Of a DNA stretch of 22,343 nt, positions 10,179 to 19,790 are shown one piece after another; the stretch's first letter is position 1; each line of letters opens with the position of its first letter. The notes beneath the pieces were generated by a model. That model saw nothing but the letters and a program-made list of their open reading frames with translations. It searched no databases and was not told where the DNA came from. The stretch lies in the NCBI GenBank assembly GCA_002633005.1, contig NMRA01000522.1:1-22343 (forward strand). The letters are read 5' to 3'. This DNA is from Phoronis australis (lineage: Eukaryota; Phoronida; Phoronidae). Position numbers and translations under genes: made by a program.

Positions 10179-10304
10179 ATCGTGGGTAGTAAGATACATG
10201 TACTGCCTGAAGTTTTGCATCACCAGAGACTATGAGCAGCAAGAAAAATCGTGGGTAGAAGAAACTGCCTGCAAGTGTTGCGTCACCAGAGACTGACCAG
10301 CAAG
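10179..10304. repeat. Two-copy direct repeat, about 60 bp
   Basis: Copies at 10179-10243 and 10248-10304 share ATCGTGGGTAG, ACTGCCTG-AAGT-TTGC, TCACCAGAGACT and GAGCAGCAAG/ACCAGCAAG. The copies differ by a 9-base indel near the start and by several substitutions. No conserved frame. They may belong to the untranslated or LTR-like part of an element hidden by the adjacent gap. Confidence 0.7.
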
Positions 10305-10535
10305 TGCACTGTCATAATACAGTGTGTGTAGTTCGAAGATTCACCAACAGGACAGTCATCCAACAAGTGGATAGCAGATAAGACATTATTTGATTATTTT
10401 GATTGATTGATTCAAGTAATCTTCAAAGAGGGCGTTACTCTTCTTTGTAGTTGATTACATAATTAACAACAGGTTTCACATTTAGTGTAATCATATAATA
10501 AATTATATACTGGATTTAATCATTCTCTCTCCGTC

Positions 10536-10685
10536 NNNNNNNNNNNNNNNNNNNNNNNNNNNNNNNNNNNNNNNNNNNNNNNNNNNNNNNNNNNNNNNNN
10601 NNNNNNNNNNNNNNNNNNNNNNNNNNNNNNNNNNNNNNNNNNNNNNNNNNNNNNNNNNNNNNNNNNNNNNNNNNNNNNNNNNNNN
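10536..10685. other. Assembly gap of 150 N
   Basis: A run of N of round length marks unsequenced or unassembled DNA. The true size is unknown. Open frames spanning it are artefacts of N translation. Confidence 0.99.
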
Positions 10686-10922
10686 AGCTGAGTCAGCGAC
10701 CAACCCATCCGGTGCATCCACACATGTTTTGATGATCTCTGTAGTAAACAAGATTGCGTAATGGTCATTCACAGAAACATTGCCTAAAGACAGCTGACCA
10801 TTACCATATATGGCAAACACAACAGAGTAGTTCAGATGATTGTTGTGAAAGTTTTTAGAGTTGCTTCCTGTTATTTTCCTGTAGAATATTGAATCATAAA
10901 GTTTGGTGCATGCAACCCACAT
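10686..10922 (-). CDS. Weak coding-exon candidate cut by the gap
   Basis: On the minus strand an open frame of 79 codons runs from 10922 into the gap edge at 10686. It includes YSVVFAIYGNGQLSLGNV and IIKTCVDAPDGLVADSA. A splice-acceptor-like TATTCTACAG lies near 10886, after which the frame stays open to the gap. Composition is protein-like (GNGQ, CVDAPDG), but I do not recognise a family. A second overlapping minus-strand frame (11068-10871) is also open, suggesting either a frameshifted pseudogene or chance. Confidence is low because one end is missing. Confidence 0.25.
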
Positions 10923-12436
10923 ATTTGTGACTTGTACATAAATCCGTTCACTTGTCTAATAAAGACAGTCCTCATCTTGCTACTGCCAGTTGCTTTACTA
11001 GTGTAATTGAGTGTTCCACACTTAGTTACTGAATACAACCATCTCACTGACAGACCGAGACTGTCCACAACACAACGCTGCTACTAAGTCGAGTTATTCT
11101 CCACTATTTTACTACAACTTCTGATTCTCAATCAACAAAATGACCTGACTTAACAAGCAAGTCTGTAAACTCGAGTACACCCGATTGTTAGACACATCCT
11201 GATAAGTATGTTTATATCATTTGATCACTTAGTTAACTATCAACTTTATAGCAACAATGTCATAGTTGAATCTCTTTATACTGAAATACCTGTGAGGATA
11301 GATGTCCATGGCTACCATAAGAGGGTTTTCAGATTTTTCACACTCGCAGTCTTACAAATACTATATGGTGTCCCGGCCAGTGCTGGCCTGGTCTGTCTTC
11401 ATTGGTTGTCCTCGGAGGTAGCACCTCTCAGCCCTCAGTACAGTTTACCGTCTTGTTCTAAAAACTTGTTTTTTGTATGGAGAATATGCGAGGCTCGCAA
11501 TAAAGGCTGCTTCATTCACTTTATCATAAGGGCAATATACATGCCAACTGGTGAAAATGCAGGAGTTTTAGACTTGTGAGGTTGTGGGTTTTATTTTCTG
11601 TTTTAAGTAGAAAAAAGTTGTTTTTTTTTCAACAAACAAACAAAATCTCAAAGGTACAAGTTTGATAAATTAGATATCTTTGCAGTGAATTTTCTGGGAG
11701 TGTCTCCGTCCGCAGTCACCATCTGGTTATATTCTTCTCTTAAGATGGAATTAGACGGCATAAAAACCAAATGAAGAAGCTATCAAGAGCTTTTATAAAA
11801 CTGCAATTCACCAGATGTTAATTCTGATGCGTGTCACCTGGTGACTAACCAGGAGGACTAGTGTCTGAAAATTAATACATTATTGCATGAAAATGATGGA
11901 AATTATGTTGTTGTACAAGCACCTTCTACAGCTCCCCCTTTTGTTTGATACAGCTAGTGTGATATGGATGTACATGTGATGCAGTTACAACAAATATGAT
12001 CATCAAATGTTGAATACAACCAGTTGCCAAAGAAGGTACATCCTCCAAAATGATATTTGACTATAGCATGCAGCTAAACAATTAAGATACCCACCCTTTT
12101 GCATGAATCAGTAAAATGGATCTTTTTGTAGAATGTCACGCTTCTATAAAAACACAATTACCAGTTTGGTGTTAAAAAATTGCCTTTCAGACGGGATACA
12201 TGATAAGAAAAGATATGGGGTTAAAGATTTAGTTTTGAAAAAAGCATCATATAAGAAATACACAATTTGACAGGTAACAAACTCGTATCACAATTGAGAT
12301 GATGCATTTCGCTAGATTGAGATCGTGTTTTGTGTAGGTTTTTTGAAATAAATGTAGTTGATATCAATGTAGACAAATTATCTCCTTTTCAGAAAATTCA
12401 ACTTTGCTGCCTTAACCATGAATTAAGTCACATATA
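10923..12436. other. Non-coding stretch, no gene recognised
   Basis: The longest plus-strand frame (11208-11579, 123 codons) has no recognisable domain and no splice signals at its ends. The patch 11370-11530 has a GC-richer block with CCTCGGAGGTAGCACCTCTC and then GCGAGGCTCGCAATAAAGG. The latter places an AATAAA polyadenylation word in an LTR-like context, but no matching second copy was seen, so I do not call an LTR. Confidence 0.4.
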
Positions 12437-12862
12437 ATGTCTACACTTGTGTTCATCTCTATTCTCATGTTCAGCATAATGTTTACACTTGTGTTCATGC
12501 CTTTTCTCATGTTCAGTATGATGTCTACACCTGTGTTCATGTCTATTCGCATGTTTAGTATGATGTCTACACTTGTTTTCATGTCTATTCTCATGTTTAG
12601 TATAATGTCTACACTTGTGTTCATGACTATTTTCATGTTCAGCATAATATCTACACTTGCGTTCATGTCTATTCTCATGTTTAGTATGATGTCTACACTT
12701 GTGTTCATGTTTATCTCATGTTTAGTATGATGTCTACACTGTGTTTATGTCTATTCTCATGTTTAGTATAATGTCTACACCTGTGTTCATGTCCATTCTA
12801 ATGTTTAATATGATGTCTACACTTGTGTTCATGTCTATTCATATGTTAAGTATGATGTCATT
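12437..12862. repeat. 42-bp minisatellite, about 10 copies
   Basis: Units start ATGTCTACACTTGTGTTCAT and continue GTCTATTCTCATGTTTAGTAT, period 42. The first units begin at 12437 and 12479, and the array ends near 12862. Most copies are over 85 percent alike by eye. Because 42 is a multiple of 3, both strands stay open over much of the array (plus strand about 97 codons of a 14-residue repeat, MSTLVFMSILMFSI), but one shorter unit near 12705 breaks the frame. It also lacks a start context or splice sites, so I read it as non-coding. Confidence 0.93.
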
Positions 12863-13014
12863 ATGAAATGGGATGTTGAACAGTATTATTTTAAATGGTC
12901 ATTAACACACATTCCATCACAAAAGCAACTTTTGATTTTGACCATTTACCTTTATGAGATTGGTTTCAAAATTTCCCTTAGTAAAAGTGCTTTAAAAGAA
13001 CAGAAAGTTCATTG
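12863..13014. other. Spacer between two minisatellites
   Basis: About 150 bases of unique AT-rich sequence separate the 42-bp array from the 24/25-bp array. An open frame runs from here into the second array, but its repeat-encoded half makes it an unlikely gene. Confidence 0.5.
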
Positions 13015-13418
13015 TTGGTTGAGACACAGCTCTACAAGTTGGTTGAGACAAGGCTCTATAGGTTGGTTGAGACAAGGCTCTTCAAGGTGGTTGAGACAAG
13101 GCTCTACAAGTTGTGTTGAGACAAGGCTCTACAAGTTGTGTTGAGACAAGGCTCTGCAAGTTGTGTTGAGACAAGGCTCTGCAAGTTGTGTTGAGACAAG
13201 GCTCTGCAAGTTGTGTTGAGACAAGGCTCTACAAGTAGGTTGAGACAAGGCTCTACAAGTTGGTTGAGAAAAGGCTCTACAAGTTGTTGTGTTGAGACAA
13301 GGCTCTGCAAGTTGTGTTGAGACAAGGCTCTGCAAGTTGTGTTGAGACAAGGTTCTACAAGTTGTGTTGAGACAAGGCTCTACAATTTGGTTGAGACAAG
13401 GCTCTACAAGTTGGTTGC
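13015..13418. repeat. 24/25-bp minisatellite, 16 copies
   Basis: Sixteen units of the type GTTGAGACAAGGCTCTACAA. Two variants are interleaved: a 24-base form ending GTTG before the next GTTGAG, and a 25-base form ending GTTGTG. Units 6-8 and 12-13 share a TCTGCAAG variant, pointing to block duplication inside the array. Mixed 24/25 spacing destroys any long frame. Confidence 0.94.
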
Positions 13419-13566
13419 TTATGAGAAGTTAGTTTATACCTGAACATGATCTCAAAAAAACACAGAAACATGTTGAGACCAGTTTTATAGTGATAAATTG
13501 TCTTAATCAAAAGTGTGCTTCTTGGATGGAATGTGGGTTTCTAGGTACTTTAAAGCTGTTAGTCAA

Positions 13567-13945
13567 GTTTGTTGTGTATTTTTTGGGGAAAGTGGAAACT
13601 ATACATTTTTGGAAACCTCATGGAATGACAAATCAGAAAATAATTGATTCCGTTAGTTTGGCGGCCATCTTGGTGGCCATCTTGGATTTTCAAAAAAGGC
13701 GCCGGTAAAATGGATTTTGCCCAATATCTCTGCTTTTGGGTCACTTAGAATGTTGGTTTTTATGGCTACACCTGCATTTCTCTGGTCAAGGAATTGGAAA
13801 TTTTAATTTTATTGGCTGCCGTCTTGGATTTTTAAAAATGGCACCCGTAAAATACATTTTCCTCTGTATCTTTGCTCTTGGGTCACTTTGAATGTTAGTT
13901 TTTTAAAACTGACTGCACCCACATTTTTGTGGTCAAGAAATCTGA
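13567..13945 (+). repeat. Left arm of a long inverted repeat (about 380 bp)
   Basis: This arm is matched in reverse complement by 15757-16150 with roughly 80-85 percent identity by eye. Shared strings include GGAAAGTGGAAACTATACAT, GGAAACCTCATGGAATGACA, TGGCCATCTTGGATTTT, TTTTGCCCAAT, TGGGTCACTTAGAATGTT and ATGGCTACACCTGCA. Within the arm a unit of about 165 bases occurs twice. Each unit carries CCATCTTGGATTTT or CCGTCTTGGATTTT, then GGCNCC-GTAAAAT, then the GGGTCACTT-GAATGTT block. The arm contains CCATCTTGG words, the complement of the YY1-like CAAGATGG. Confidence 0.88.
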
Positions 13946-14199
13946 AAATGCAACTTATTAATCATAATCAAAACCTCATTTATTAGCAGCCTCATTTTCT
14001 AAATACATTCTTCATGTAATCCGACACATGATCACTATCTTACTTTCTTGTATATTTTGTTTGGAGCTTGTTTCCTTCAAGACACTTAAACTAAACAATT
14101 ACCTAAACAAATTATTACGTTTGAAGAACACGGGAATATGTTTTTTGTAGTGTCAATAGTCTTTCAAAACTTTGAAATCAGTCTATAGATCATTACTAT

Positions 14200-15560
14200 A
14201 GCCATCACCAGGAATCACATCATCATCACCATTCTGACATTCTGCACTAGACTGACATCGATCTGCGTAAGATAGGTCCTGTGATCGGCAAGAGCATCTT
14301 TGGGAAGAGGAATTGTTTTTGCACTGGCATCAAACCATCTCAATGATAGCCTCTGGCGCCGGAAGCTCCTCAGTTGTGAGGGTTTCAGCTGGTGATCTTT
14401 GTCCTTGTAAATTCATTCTGCAATGGGTCAAGGAACTCCTGTCAAGCAATGACCGCCTGGCCCCTCACTCTGGCTTGAATAAATACCCTCAGCACATGCT
14501 GTTTCAAAGCACCAGTGGTTGGTAGACGTTTGTCGCTGTCAGTTATATGTTTACAAAAGAGGTACCATCTCAGCTCTGGGATGCTATTTGTGTCTATACC
14601 CTGTGGTGAGTATGCACATGTAAAAGGGGCTAATGTGAGAAGAGGTTCGCCTGTTACTTCATAAGCAGTACAAAAAGTCTGCTGTGCATTGATATCATCG
14701 GTGTTTGCTTTCAAAATATATATTCAACCTACGGAATAGACCAGTGTTGTCTATCCATGTAAAAGCATGGAAAGCAGGAAGAGCCTTTGCCCGGACCCCA
14801 CCTAATACTGTTCGCATTGGTTTTACGTGAAGTGATGCCAGAACTGCATGATGTACAGTGTATGGGCAATATATCTGCTTTTTCGTGGTCGTTTTCTTCT
14901 ATGCGTAGATCACGTCGGTTGCTCTTTGTGCATCCTGAAGCTGAAGTAATGGCTATCTTGGCAGAGTCTATATTATATTCAAGTGTCTTTGTAGACAGAT
15001 ATTTAGTAAGTTGAGCCTTTTTTGGTCATGGGAGAGCTAGGAAACGGCTCATTGGGATGTTTCCGTACGTAAGTCTCATCTCTTATCTGGTACTGTACTT
15101 GACCCTTTCTCTGCCTCCTTTTTCTCTTGTGGCTTGTTTCAAAGAGTTGTCTTTGTGGGTGTCAAAAACCAGAATGATATTGTCATAATCTCTAGTTAAG
15201 AAAATCACTTCCATACTATTCACAAGTGCAGTTCTGTGGCTTGGGTGAACACACTCGTTGGATGTTGTTTACATGTTCTCTGAAACTAAAACCTCTCTGT
15301 TCTAAGACGCCTGCTTCGGAAAGTTTCTGCAAACAGTGGATTCTATTTGATTTGTCTGTGCATCACAGCACTGCCCCACTGGCAGCCAAGATTGCTCCTG
15401 GTATTAGGGTGAATTCATGGTGGCTGATAGCAGGTTTCTGGTCGATTTGCCCAGCAGGCTCCAACTCCTGTTGTTCTCGTCATTGATCCTCAGCCTGGTT
15501 ACTAACAAACTTATCTTCCATCCGACTGTCAAAGGCAAACTGCATTTCCATTGAGTAGAG
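14200..15560 (-). pseudogene. Decayed transposon-like protein of an unnamed invertebrate family (VFD/HEEAD/FHAFT/PELRWYLFCK/CXC)
   Basis: Minus-strand translation, from high to low coordinate, shows the ordered landmarks of a large, poorly characterised family expanded in many aquatic invertebrates. These are NIILVFDTHKDNSLKQATREK (about 15180-15118), an MSRF/LTKYLSTKTLEYN segment (about 15010-14960), an acidic HEKAD (14890-14876; the family usually has HEEAD or QEEAD), ALPAFHAFTW (14787-14755), IPELRWYLFCKHITDSDK (14582-14529), the GALKQHVLRV helix, QEFLDPLQN, and a Cys-rich CQCKNNSS...RCSCR segment (14328-14278). Several frameshifts and in-frame stops (for example between VIA and QEFLD, and just before CQCK) show it is dead. 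The segment that normally links HEEAD to FHAFT, with an Asp-rich DTDVVVLA motif, appears deleted near 14840. The role in the family is not known to me. The EEAD plus DTDV pairing resembles acidic nuclease sites, which is inference. It lies wholly inside the inverted arms, suggesting it belongs to that element. Confidence 0.75.
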
Positions 15561-15756
15561 GAGAACTGGATTCCAAAGTGAACAGTGGAAATAATATTGA
15601 AATCTTTAAAAGATATGTTTCAAATGTCTTTTCAAAAAGATATAGATATTCCTTGTAAATAAAGGTTATTATGCGTTTCTGTGATTCCTTTAAATATTCT
15701 GGGGGTTCGTAGCTGCTATTAAAATCATTTAGATTATATGTATCATTTTAGAAATA

Positions 15757-16150
15757 GTGTTTTTCAATTCCTTACCCCACAATATATGGGTGCAGCCATT
15801 AAAACTAACATTCTAAGTGACCCATGAGCAGAGATACTGAGAAAAAATGTATTTTACGGGCTCCATTTTTGAAATTTCAAGATGGCTGTCAAGATGGCCG
15901 CCAGTAAAATTAAAATTTCCAAGTCATTGACCTCAGAACTGCAGGTGTAGCCATAAAAACTAACATTCTCAGTGACCCAATGGCGAATACATTGGGCAAA
16001 ATCTATTTTACCATTGCCATTTTTTAAAATCCAAGATGGCCACCGAGATGGCCACAGAAAAAATGGAATCAGTTATTTTCTGATTTGTCATTCCATGAGG
16101 TTTCCAAAAATGTATAGTTTCCACTTTCCCACAAAAATTCCAACGAATGT
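15757..16150 (-). repeat. Right arm of the long inverted repeat
   Basis: Reverse complement of 13567-13945, with the same two-unit internal structure. Landmarks on the plus strand are GGGTGCAGCCATTAAAACTA (15789), AACATTCTAAGTGACCCAT, CAAGATGGCTGTCAAGATGG, AGGTGTAGCCATAAAAACTA (15945), CAAGATGGCCACCGAGATGG, and TGTCATTCCATGAGGTTTCC near 16087. The outer boundary fades after about 16145. I could not identify a target-site duplication with certainty. Confidence 0.88.
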
Positions 16151-17652
16151 CAAGATTTGCACATATTGAACCTGACTATATAGCAAAAAAATGCAGAATC
16201 AACATTTTTAAATTAGCAATATGCTGTTTGAAATCAAAGGTGTTATTCAAATACTTTAAGAATTAGTAAATGATGTAAAACTGACTGCTTTGTACCATTC
16301 TGGTGAACACTTACTGACTTTGAATATTTCTGTCTCTGCCAGTTGACAATAGATGGCATCATTCATTTCCAAGTAGTTTCAGATCAAAAGAACTGGAAAA
16401 AAATTATTTGTCGACAGAGTTTAAGTCTTAAACTTTCATCTATGTATTAAATACATTATTCTTCCCCCAAGTTGTATTTTTGTGTGAGAAATTTACAAAT
16501 AGTGTGTACTCTTTCGCTTGTCTGTCTTTAAACTAGTATTAAAGGTATTCTAGTATTAATGATGATTCTATCAAAAATTAAATTTAGCAGCCATTATTTC
16601 CACCAAGAGATGTTTTTATTTTAATCCATCAAAGGCTATTTGTTACCATTTCAGGCATTTAGCATAATTAATTTTCATGAATTTCTCACAAGTAGGGAGT
16701 TTCTTTTCACTGCCACCATGTGGCGTGACTGCAGAAAGCCTAGGACATAGACTACAGTTGAACGGAAGAAAATTGAAAATTAGTTTGAGCTTTTTGCTAT
16801 AAATGTTAAAGCCTACAGTAAATCTGGCCTACAATCATCAAAACAAGGAAATTTATATAATGGAGATCTTTAAATGGGTTGACTGTAAATTTTGAAGTTT
16901 TAATTGTAAGTTGCTTTTTGAAAAAAATGCTGACAGTGGTCCTCTTTCTATCCCTGCAAATTTTGTGAGTTATTTCTTATGCAAAATATTGAAATTTAGA
17001 GGTTTTAGATAAAAAGATTGTATTTTCTGTTTCTGTAGCAAGTTGTGAAGAACGATGTAGAGGTGTATCTTTTGTATAAGTCAAAACTGTTTTTATGTCA
17101 GTGAAATACTTTCACCTTCACAGTAATTTACTATCTGCATAGCGAGAGTTGAGGTCTCACTCAATACATTTGCCATGGTGTCTTACTGTCTGTGAATAAT
17201 AATGAGCTATAGACTTGGATGATAATCTGGTGCATAATGTTATAACAACACCAATCAATACTGATGGAATCGGCACATTCCAGTGTTCTACATTCAGCTT
17301 GTAATGTATGAAGATTGTGAACGACTGGGTTTTGCTATAGGAATCTTTGGCCTGGCTTTTTTCTATTCTAGTATCTCTTATTATCACTGATAATGTAGTT
17401 AGTGTGATGGTTGGTAGCTATTTATGATGTCTATGGTCACACACCATCACAGCTGAATACAAGCTGCAGCTACTGTGGGTTATTCTGTGATTGTTCTGCA
17501 TAAATTATGATGCTGTGGGTGGAGGATCTTGTCTGATGGTTGCTGATCTCACAAACTTTTTGGACTGATTCCACTGGTTTGAGATGTACCTCTGGATTTT
17601 GGTAACTGGAGTTGGTTTATGAGTTGCTTATTAAACTGCATTGGATGAAGTC
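16151..17652. other. Non-coding stretch, no gene recognised
   Basis: AT-rich DNA with no repeat or exon that I can support. The last part, ending at the 17653 ATG, would be 5' UTR and promoter if that exon is real, but no TATA box, initiator or CpG-dense segment is evident. Confidence 0.4.
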
Positions 17653-17785
17653 ATGGCCGAGGAAACCATATATTTATGTAATTTCCGTGTCTCTGTTGAT
17701 GGTGAATGGCTGTGCTTGCGCGAGTTGGCTGATATGCACATTGAAGTCCCTGCTATGGCTATTACGTCACCCATGTCTGAAGATG
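17653..17785 (+). CDS. Candidate first coding exon, unknown protein
   Basis: An ATG in good context (GAAGTCATGG) opens a frame of 44 codons plus one base that ends at a strong donor, GATG|GTAAGT (17785/17786). The peptide begins MAEETIYLCNFRVSVDGEWL and continues CLRELADMHIEVPAMAITSP. Alternating hydrophobic residues (IYLCNFRVSV, EWLCLREL) suggest beta strands of a folded domain rather than a disordered tail. No signal peptide is present. I do not recognise the family. Reading on gives only 14 more intron-like residues to a stop. Upstream, the frame is open only to 17641 or slightly beyond. No downstream exon was recognised, because the following DNA is dispersed repeat. Confidence 0.55.
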
Positions 17786-18024
17786 GTAAGTTAAATGTCA
17801 TGTGGATGACACTTGATGTCAAAATATGAAGAAATGTGGCACATGGGTGACACTTGGCACCAAGTGTTAATGGCAGTTTCCTTGTTGAAGGTCACAGATC
17901 TTTCAATCTATAAAAAATGAAAACAACAGTGGTGGTCTGAACAAGTTGTGAATATGTCAACTGCTTCAAATATTTAACTGTGGTGACACTTTTCAGTTGT
18001 GATATTTTTACTTGGCGGAAATCT
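17786..18024 (+). other. Putative intron start
   Basis: If the 17653 exon is real, this is the beginning of its first intron. It contains a local near-repeat of GATGACACTTG and GGGTGACACTTGG (17805-17858) and no other feature. The dispersed repeat B follows, so the repeat would lie inside the intron. Confidence 0.35.
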
Positions 18025-19790
18025 TCGAATTCCGACAAGTATGTTGCTCTGTCGTCAAGTTTTTTGTTTTTTTTGTTCGCACTCTACAGGTCGCAATTTT
18101 CGTCCGATTCTCGCGAAATTTGCACACGACGTGTAGATCTTTTGTGTTTTTTTTTGTTCGCACTCTACAGGTCGCAATTTTCGTCCGATTCTCACGAAAT
18201 TTGCACACGACGTGTAGATCGGAAAGTCCTGGAAGCGTATAGTTTTTGGTCATGATCGGATTCAAAATGGCGGGCGTGGCGGCCATTTTGTTTCCGATTT
18301 CACATTCAAATGCACATAGAGGCCGCATTTTTTGATGTACAGAGCTGAAACTTGGTACGAATATTATAGAACATGTGCTACAAGTGTGCCAAAAAACGTT
18401 AACTTCCAGTTAAAGATGGCGGAAATATTGACAATGGCGCATGCGCACCTCAATATCTGGCCAAAAACGTTTTCTCCTGTAGAGGGCGCATTGGCGAACT
18501 TATCACTTTCAAACTGGTCACGTGTTTGTTGCTATTGATTAGCTTTTATAAAATTTTGTTTAACCGGAAGTCACTTTAAAGATGGCGGCTCTGGCGCACT
18601 TTCACCCATTTTCAATCGTTCTGCTGTCGCATTTTTAACGGTAAGAGTAAATGACATGAATTTTTGCATGTGGATTCCTTGAAGTATTTTCTTTCAAAAG
18701 TTTTGCGTCAACGTTTTTCTCAGACTTACCGTTTTCGAGTTATTTGACTCTGAATTTCAAAAAAAACGCAAAATTTCAATTTTTTTGAAAAATTTATGGA
18801 ATGTTGCAAAACTATCAATTTAGATAGAGTTTTGGACGGGCTTTCAGAAGATGTTTTCCATTTTTCGCTACAATGTCTACTTTTTGAATTATTCGAGATT
18901 TTCTTATAGCGCTGCTCCTTTGTTGACAGCTCTTGCTGCACTGATGTTGGTCTAGCTTCTGTTGAACAAGACCATGAAGACATTGCTCATAGAGGCCGCA
19001 TTTTTCGACGTGCAGGGCTGAACATTGGTACGATTATTATAGCACACAAGCACTACAACTGCACCATAAATCTTTAATTTCCGGTCAAAGATGGCGGAAA
19101 TATCGACAAGGGCGCATGCGCACCTCAATAACTGGCCGAAAACGTTTTCTCCTGTAGAGGGCGCATCGGTGAACCAATCATTTTCAAACTGGTCACGTGT
19201 TTGTTGCATTCAATCAGCTTTTACAAAATTTCAAACCAGAAGTCATTTTCAAGATAGCGGCTCAGGCGCATTTTCAACCGTTTTTAATGGTTCTACGGTC
19301 GCATCTTTAACGGGAAGAGCAAATGACGTGAATTTTTGCATGTGGATTCCTTGAAGTATGCTCTTTCAAAAATTCTGCGATAACGTTTTTCTCATTTTCT
19401 CAGACTTACCGTTTTCGAGTTATTTGACTTTGAATTTCAAAAAAAAACCGCCAAATTTCAATTTTTTTGAAAAAATTATGGAATGTTGCAAAACTATTGA
19501 TTTAGATAGAGTTTGGAACGCGCTTTCAGAAGATGTTTTCCATTTTTTGCTAGGACTTCTACTTTTTGAATTATTTGAGATTTTCTGATAGCGCTGTTCT
19601 TTTGTTGAGCGTTCTCACTGCATTGATGTTGGTTTAGTTTATTTGAACAAGACTGTAGCTTATTTCTTACTAATTCATGACATCTAAGTTCGTCATGTTA
19701 ATGTTATGATGTTGTTCATCATTGTCACCTTCATCATCGCAATCATCATCGTCGTTAATTTTGCCTATTGTCGCTCAAGACTGTAGGTAG
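18025..19790 (+). repeat. Dispersed repeat, copy B, with internal tandem duplications
   Basis: Same family as 7291-8510. The copy starts GACAAGTATGTTGCTCTGTCG. An 81-bp piece (TTCGCACTCTACAGG... to ACGACGTGTAGATC) is duplicated at about 18060-18139 and 18140-18220. A larger body segment is duplicated in tandem with a spacing of 670 bases. The first unit starts CATAGAGGCCGCATTTTTTG (18316) and the second CATAGAGGCCGCATTTTTCG (18986). Both carry AAGATGGCGG (18413 and 19088), GCGCATGCGC (18437 and 19112), ACTTACCGTTTTCGAG and TTTCAGAAGATGTTTTCC. The end is the TCATC-rich tail at 19700-19760. Frames are open by chance over the 81-bp duplication but are not conserved in copy A. Confidence 0.85.

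Larger units (their letters stand above)
13567..16150 (-). mobile_element. Putative DNA transposon with long inverted repeats and internal coding remnant
   Basis: Two inverted arms of about 380 bp enclose about 1.8 kb that is largely occupied by a single minus-strand pseudogene. This arrangement fits a DNA transposon with long terminal inverted repeats. The alternatives are a foldback element that captured another transposon, or two inverted copies of a short dispersed repeat that happen to flank an unrelated remnant. The outermost bases do not show a clean terminus or target duplication. Confidence 0.5.

Noticed and set aside
11370-11530. Possible LTR with an AATAAA word and GC-richer block
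   Set aside because: No second copy, no primer-binding site and no gag or pol remnant nearby.
11208-11579. 123-codon plus-strand ORF
   Set aside because: No recognised domain, no splice signals and uneven composition. It is the longest gap-free frame in an AT-rich stretch, which can occur by chance.
12412-12708. 98-codon minus-strand ORF with Asn/Asp-rich 14-residue repeats
   Set aside because: It is the complement of the 42-bp minisatellite, with no independent coding evidence.
13104-13350. Repetitive minus-strand ORFs (SQHNLQSLVSTQ type)
   Set aside because: Pure translation of the 24/25-bp minisatellite. Mixed unit length breaks the frame.
14313-15486. Plus-strand ORFs over the inverted-repeat interior
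   Set aside because: They are shadows of the minus-strand pseudogene, which carries the recognisable motifs.
18008-18328. Overlapping ORFs of 76-106 codons on both strands with internal protein repeats
   Set aside because: The repeats come from the 81-bp DNA duplication, whose length is a multiple of three. Both strands open together and copy A does not keep the frame.
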